This document shows, piece by piece, positions 60,219 to 64,000 of a stretch of 64,000 nucleotides of DNA. Position 1 is the stretch's first letter; every line of letters starts with the position of its first letter. The DNA is from Luteimonas endophytica (GTDB lineage: Bacteria > Pseudomonadota > Gammaproteobacteria > Xanthomonadales > Xanthomonadaceae). The notes below the pieces were generated by a model that saw nothing but the letters and a program-made list of their open reading frames with translations, was not told where the DNA came from and did no database searches. The stretch covers positions 225,438 through 289,437 of the forward strand of contig NZ_JARXRM010000046.1 of the NCBI RefSeq assembly GCF_029887875.1. The letters run 5' to 3'. The translations under genes were made by a program, and so were the position numbers.

Positions 60219-60978
60219 TTGCGTGATCGCCGAAGACGAGGACCTGCTGCGCGCCGCGCTGGCCTCGCTGCTGGCCGAAGCCTGGCCGGAGCTGGAGATC
60301 GCGGCGCTCTGCGAGGACGGCGGCAGCGCGTTGGAGGCGATCGCCGACCATGCGCCGGACTACGCGTTCCTCGACATCCGCATGCCGGGGTTGACCGGGC
60401 TGGAGGTCGCGGCCGCGGCCGCGGAGTCGAATCCCGCCACGCGGGTGGTGTTCGTGACCGCCTACGACCAGTACGCGCTCGATGCCTTCGAGCGCGGCGC
60501 GGTCGACTACCTGCTCAAGCCGGTCACCCGCGAACGCCTGGACGCCACCGTCCGGCGGCTGCAGGCGCGCAGCGGCGAGTCCCATCCCGACGCCGCCACC
60601 CTGGCGGTGTTGCTGCGCCAGCTGCAGGCGCAGCCGCGCGGCGACGCGCCCGAGCCGCTGTCCTGGATCACCGCCAGCAACGGCCGCGAGACCCGCCTGA
60701 TCCTGGTCGAGGACGTGCTGTATTTCCGCGCCGACAACAAATACACCGTGGCCGTGACCGCGGAGGGCGAGGCGCTGCTGCGCACGCCGGTACGGGAACT
60801 GCTGGGACTGCTGGATCCTGCCGTGTTCAAGCAGGTGCACCGCGCCACCATCGTCAACATCAAGGCGATCGCCGCGGTGGTGCGCGAGGACGGCGGGCGC
60901 GGACTGCTGCGGCTGCGCGGCCGCGACGAGACGTTGCCGGTGAGCCAGCCGTTCATGCCGCTGTTCCGCAACATGTGA
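60211..60978 (+). CDS. LytTR-type response regulator
   Basis: A 255-residue regulator: receiver with DED at 8-10 and Asp55 in FLDIRMP, then a LytTR domain (about 150-250) with VFKQVHRATIVNIKAI. Starts inside the end of the kinase gene, an 8-base overlap (60211-60218), so translation is coupled. Short GGAG at the start. Confidence 0.93.
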   Translation: MPSCVIAEDEDLLRAALASLLAEAWPELEIAALCEDGGSALEAIADHAPDYAFLDIRMPGLTGLEVAAAAAESNPATRVVFVTAYDQYALDAFERGAVDYLLKPVTRERLDATVRRLQARSGESHPDAATLAVLLRQLQAQPRGDAPEPLSWITASNGRETRLILVEDVLYFRADNKYTVAVTAEGEALLRTPVRELLGLLDPAVFKQVHRATIVNIKAIAAVVREDGGRGLLRLRGRDETLPVSQPFMPLFRNM

Positions 60979-61000
60979 CGCGCCACGCGAGGAGGAAACC

Positions 61001-61399
61001 ATGATGCTGCGTGCGATCCTGATGCTCGGCTGCCTGCTGCTCGGCGGCTGCCGGTTCGAAACCGGCCTGACCACCGTGACCAATCTCTCGATCGAAGGCC
61101 GGGCGGTCAACGCCACCCGTTCCTACGTGGTCGGCAGCGAGGGCGAGTTCGAGTGCCTGCGCAGCGTCACCGGCAGTTGCCACTACGTGTTGTTCGTGGA
61201 GGACTGCGCCGCCGATGCCCCACCCGGCACTGGCTGCGGCGCGCGGGTGGTGGACCAGTTCACGCTGGCGGCAGGGGAGCGCCAGCACAAGGGCGAGCTG
61301 CCGCGTGGCCTGCGCCAGTGCGTCGACCACGAGGCGCCCCCGGTGGTGCCCGCCTGTGCCGCCGGCCAGGCCCGGACCGGGGCGGCAGCCTCGGGATAG
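61001..61399 (+). CDS. Small lipoprotein
   Basis: A 132-residue lipoprotein with signal MMLRAILMLGCLLLGGC, where LLGGC is the lipobox (Cys17). The mature part has several Cys residues (ECLRS, GSCHYVLF, EDCAADAP), which may form disulfides. A strong GAGGAGGAAACC precedes the ATG. It lies 22 bases after the LytTR gene and may be in the same operon. Confidence 0.82.
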   Translation: MMLRAILMLGCLLLGGCRFETGLTTVTNLSIEGRAVNATRSYVVGSEGEFECLRSVTGSCHYVLFVEDCAADAPPGTGCGARVVDQFTLAAGERQHKGELPRGLRQCVDHEAPPVVPACAAGQARTGAAASG

Positions 61400-61622
61400 G
61401 GCCGCTGCCGCGAGGCGGCGTCGCTGTAGGGGAAATCCTACGTCCGCGCGCGGCGTGCGCCGACTGCGGGGCGGTGCCCCGCGCGGCATCCTGTGCGTGC
61501 CCCGGCAGCACGGCCCATGCAATGGCAACGGATGCCGCTCCGCAACGGAATCCAGGCCGCGACCTTGAGCAAGTCACCCAGCTGGGCCGGGGCGCCTTCT
61601 TCACGTACCGGACTGGGTGCCG

Positions 61623-61835
61623 ATGATCATGTCCTCATTGCAATTGGTGAAATCGTACGGCGGCTGGCAATTGCTGGACGCGGGCCATCCGGTGTTGTGG
61701 TTTCCCGAACGCGAGAAGGGCCTGGAGATCGCCACCATCATGGCCGACGCGCGCAATCTCTACCGCGGCGAGCCGACCACGGTCGAAGCCCAGAACGACG
61801 ATGGCGAATTCGAGGTGATCGCCGCGTTCGCCTAG
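61623..61835 (+). CDS. Hypothetical protein
   Basis: A 70-residue small protein: LQLVKSYGGWQLLDAGHPVLW, then FPEREKGLEIATIMADARNL. A compact alpha/beta pattern is likely. Starts are weak (GTG at 61617, ATG at 61623 or 61629). No family could be named, but codon use and composition look coding. Confidence 0.6.
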   Translation: MIMSSLQLVKSYGGWQLLDAGHPVLWFPEREKGLEIATIMADARNLYRGEPTTVEAQNDDGEFEVIAAFA

Positions 61836-61859
61836 CGGGATCCGCGCGGGTCGGCGCCG

Positions 61860-62141
61860 CTAGGCGGGGCCGACCACGCCGCCGGGGGTTTCCGAGAGCA
61901 TCAGCACCAGCCGCATCTGCACGCGGCGCAGCTCGCCCTCGTTCCTGGCGCGGAGCCCGATCTCGCCGGCGCAGGACTTGAACGACGCCCAAAAGTCGGC
62001 CTCGACCGGATGCCGGGCGTGCATGCCGGGCAGCGAGCGGCCGAGCAGCTGCAGTTCGCGCTCGATGTCCCGGGAAATGCTGGATTCGGTGTCTTGCGGA
62101 GGCACGGGGCGCCGCGTTCCGGAATCGATACTGTCTTGCAC
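61860..62141 (-). CDS. Hypothetical protein
   Basis: A 93-residue soluble protein: SISRDIERELQLLGRSLPG, ARHPVEADFWASFKSCAGEI and RNEGELRRVQMRLVLML. The GTG start at 62141 has AGGAG six bases upstream. Mostly helical; no function known. The gap on its upstream side (62142-62404) has no gene. Confidence 0.68.
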   Translation of the reverse strand: MQDSIDSGTRRPVPPQDTESSISRDIERELQLLGRSLPGMHARHPVEADFWASFKSCAGEIGLRARNEGELRRVQMRLVLMLSETPGGVVGPA

Positions 62142-62404
62142 TTGGAACTCCTGGTCGATCCCCTTGCCAGCCACTGTGGCCGCGCGCGCGTGAAGCGGGC
62201 GCATTGCCGAGTGCTTGGCGCTGAACCATTCAGAGGATCGGCGGGGCCAGCCGGCGTGGAAGGCCGGATTCCCCGTGCGGCGCCATTTCTGGATCGCTCC
62301 GACCCGGCTGCCCGGTCCGCCCGCACCCGAAATCGTTTCCCGAGTCACAGAATCGAAATGCCGCGCATGGTGAGATCGGATCCGGGGGGCGCCAGGAGAT
62401 GCGC

Positions 62405-62629
62405 ATGGACCCTGTTTGCGAAGTGTTCGCGTTCGTAGGCACCGGATCCGACGGGCTCGACTACGTCGGCCGGCTCGAAGTCGAGTCCCGCCCGGCCGGT
62501 TGCGAGCCGGTCTGGCTGCAGGGCCACCTGCTCGACGGCCGCCGGCTGCATCCGCTCGAAGCGGGGCGGGTGCTGGTGGAGGGTTCCGAACTGATCATCC
62601 AGCCGACCCGTCTCGCCCCCTGCGGCTAG
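62405..62629 (+). CDS. Hypothetical protein
   Basis: A 74-residue protein with beta-strand pattern: CEVFAFVGTGSDGLDYVGRL, PVWLQGHLLDGRRLHPL and SELIIQPTRLAPCG. AGGAG (62394-62398) lies six bases before the ATG at 62405, so I prefer that start to the ATG at 62399. Function unknown. Confidence 0.62.
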   Translation: MDPVCEVFAFVGTGSDGLDYVGRLEVESRPAGCEPVWLQGHLLDGRRLHPLEAGRVLVEGSELIIQPTRLAPCG

Positions 62630-62709
62630 GCTCGCTTCCTGGCGCCGTGCCGTCGCGGGCACCATACCGGCGCCCCTCCGCAGCGGAAGGCGTCCCATGA
62701 GATGAGGCA

Positions 62710-63031
62710 TGGCAGCGGCTGGTTGACGGCACCGGGGCACCCGGTCGAGACGCCGACGTGCTGGTGCGCGGCGACCGGATCCACGCGATCGGCCGGCTGT
62801 CGCGGCCTGCCGGCTTCGGTGCTGCGCATCGCCGACCGGGGCGTGGTCCGCGCCGGCGCGATCGCCGATCTGGTGCTGTTCGACCCGGGCCGGGTGCGCG
62901 CCCGCTCCGGCTATGCGGATCCGCTGGCGCAGGCCGAAGGCTTCGACCTGGTGGTGCTCAACGGCAGGCCGGCGTTCGAGGACGGCGAGCGGGTCGGGTG
63001 CGCGGGCAGGCTGCTGCGGCGGGGACGCTGA
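62710..63031 (+). pseudogene. Internally deleted D-aminoacylase/amidohydrolase
   Basis: In one frame (62710-62805) lies an amidohydrolase N-terminus, QRLVDGTGAPGRDADVLVRG then DRIHAIGRL. In another frame (about 62808-63031) follows the C-terminal end RGVVRAGAIADLVLFDP and VVLNGRPAFEDGE. These two pieces normally sit over 400 residues apart in N-acyl-D-amino-acid deacylases, so the metal-binding core is gone and the frame is shifted. Confidence 0.78.
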
Positions 63032-63110
63032 CCGCCCGCGGCGGCCCGCTTCACGCGCCCGCGCGGCACGCTGTCGTTTCATGGCGGGCGGGCCAACCGG
63101 ATCCGCCATC

Positions 63111-63584
63111 ATGCTGTTCGACACCTGGGACGATCTCGGCCGCGTGCTCGCCGTCGGCGTCTGCGCCTACGTGGCGCTCATCGCGCTGCTGCGTGCTTCC
63201 GGCAAGCGCACGCTGACCAAGATGAACGCGTTCGACTTCGTGGTCACGATCGCGCTGGGCTCGACGCTGGCCACCATCCTGCTCAACCGCGATGTCTCGC
63301 TGGCCGAGGGCGTGCTCGCGATGGCGCTGCTGGTGTCGCTGCAGTTCGCGATCACCTGGAGCGCCGCCCGCTGGGTGGCGGTCCACCGGCTGGTGGCCAG
63401 CGAGCCGACCCTGCTGCTGCACGAGGGCGAGTTCCTGCGCGAGGCGATGCGCCGCGAGCGGATCAACGAGCAGGAGCTGCGCCAGGGCCTGCGCAACCAC
63501 GGCATCGACGATCCGGCCCAGGCGCGCTGCGTGGTGCTGGAAACCGATGGCGCCTTCAGCGTGGTGCGCGCCGATCCGCGCTAG
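63111..63584 (+). CDS. DUF421 (YetF-like) membrane protein
   Basis: A 157-residue protein with three hydrophobic helices in the first half (VGVCAYVALIALLRASGKRT, FVVTIALGSTLATILL, LLVSLQFAITWSA) and a cytoplasmic domain ending HGIDDPAQARCVVLETDG. This is the DUF421 layout. Start at 63111; an upstream ATG at 63081 would add ten residues. Converges with the MgtC gene, 10 bases apart. Confidence 0.9.
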   Translation: MLFDTWDDLGRVLAVGVCAYVALIALLRASGKRTLTKMNAFDFVVTIALGSTLATILLNRDVSLAEGVLAMALLVSLQFAITWSAARWVAVHRLVASEPTLLLHEGEFLREAMRRERINEQELRQGLRNHGIDDPAQARCVVLETDGAFSVVRADPR

Positions 63585-63594
63585 GCGTCGGCCG

Positions 63595-64000
63595 TCAGGC
63601 GTCGTCGGCGTCGCGCCCCTGCTTGAACCGCGAGAGCACCGCGACCACCGCCAGGTTGATCAGCGCCAGCGCCACCGCGTGGCCCCAGTAGCCGAAGCCG
63701 GCCGCCGCGCCCATCGCCCCGACCGTCCAGATGCTCGCCGCCGTGGCGGTGCCGGACACGTGGTCGTCGTGCTTGAGGATCGCACCGCCGCCGACGAAAC
63801 CGATCCCGGTCATCAGGCCCTGCAGGATCCGTGCGCTCGCATCCGGTGCGTCGTCGCCGATGAACTGGCGCGCGATCAGCACGTAGGCGCAGGCGCCCAC
63901 GGCCACCAGCGGAAAGGTCCGGATGCCCATGATGTCGGCGTGCCGCTCGCGGTCCCATCCGACCGGGAGCGCGAGCAGCAGCGCACCCAGCAGCGGCAGG
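63595..64000 (-). CDS. MgtC/SapB family membrane protein (cut by window edge)
   Basis: Last about 135 residues of an MgtC/SapB protein. The frame is open to the right edge: LPLLGALLLALPVGWDRERH precedes the segment GIRTFPLVAVGACAYVLIA. It shows the family pattern ILQGLMTGIGFVGGGAILK and GTATAASIWTVGAMGAAAG. MgtC-type proteins act in magnesium adaptation or virulence; a role here is unknown. The N-terminus lies outside the window. Confidence 0.9.
   Translation of the reverse strand, partial: LPLLGALLLALPVGWDRERHADIMGIRTFPLVAVGACAYVLIARQFIGDDAPDASARILQGLMTGIGFVGGGAILKHDDHVSGTATAASIWTVGAMGAAAGFGYWGHAVALALINLAVVAVLSRFKQGRDADDA

Noticed and set aside
1-64000. CRISPR arrays, rRNA, tRNA, prophage and insertion sequences
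   Set aside because: No spaced direct repeats, no rRNA or tRNA-like segments and no transposase or integrase frames were found by reading; a dedicated RNA search was not possible.

Overview
The window is very GC-rich (about 70% by eye), densely coded, and holds families typical of the Lysobacteraceae/Xanthomonadaceae: a TonB-dependent receptor of the Xanthomonas/Caulobacter type, a flavin-dependent halogenase paired with it, GH92 mannosidases, a DUF2242 lipoprotein and a DUF305 protein. A Luteimonas- or Lysobacter-like gammaproteobacterium is the best fit. No rRNA, tRNA, CRISPR array, prophage or insertion sequence was found.

Layout. 1-12.4 kb: end of dbpA, a LysR regulator divergent from a 14-TM MFS exporter, two serine beta-lactamase-like hydrolases, a PhyH dioxygenase, a CGNR regulator divergent from an alpha/beta hydrolase, a VOC protein, a lipoprotein amidase and small membrane or hypothetical genes. 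12.5-32.8 kb: one functional block for high-mannose N-glycan use. 33-45 kb: DUF2242 lipoprotein, GST, a LytS/LytTR two-component system, a metalloprotease, a MarR/S41-protease pair, msrA-msrB, a MarR-GNAT fusion and a saccharopine-dehydrogenase-like reductase. 45-64 kb: GNAT, a polysaccharide deacetylase with an extra N-terminal domain, cytochrome c plus DUF305, a CPA1 antiporter, a PAS-GGDEF-EAL protein, an NmrA-like reductase, a GlxA-type AraC regulator next to a DJ-1 protein without its cysteine, a second LytS/LytTR system, small lipoprotein and hypothetical genes, DUF421 and the end of an MgtC/SapB protein.

How the central block works together. The receptor (21581-24694) would import glycans across the outer membrane. 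Two exported GH92 alpha-mannosidases and a GH2 beta-mannosidase would strip mannose. A Tat-type glycosylasparaginase would cut GlcNAc-Asn. An AGE-family isomerase/epimerase, a PfkB fructokinase and a glucokinase would feed the sugars to glycolysis. A LacI-family regulator sits inside the block, and five copies of a TTTGGATCGATCCAAA-like palindrome lie upstream of the receptor operon, the lacI-fructokinase operon and the second GH92 gene. A second palindrome (ATGCTGC-N3-GCAGCA) is shared by the same two intergenic regions. The roles of the halogenase-like protein and of CutC in this block are not explained by known N-glycan chemistry and are the best leads for new biology.

Several genes are broken or altered: a LysR C-terminal fragment, a SnoaL-like fragment, an internally deleted D-aminoacylase, a GNAT gene with a likely 1-base loss near its end, and an EAL gene whose N-terminal membrane segment is out of frame with its start at a run of five G. 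Start sites were chosen by ribosome-binding site, signal peptide and neighbour spacing and are inferences.
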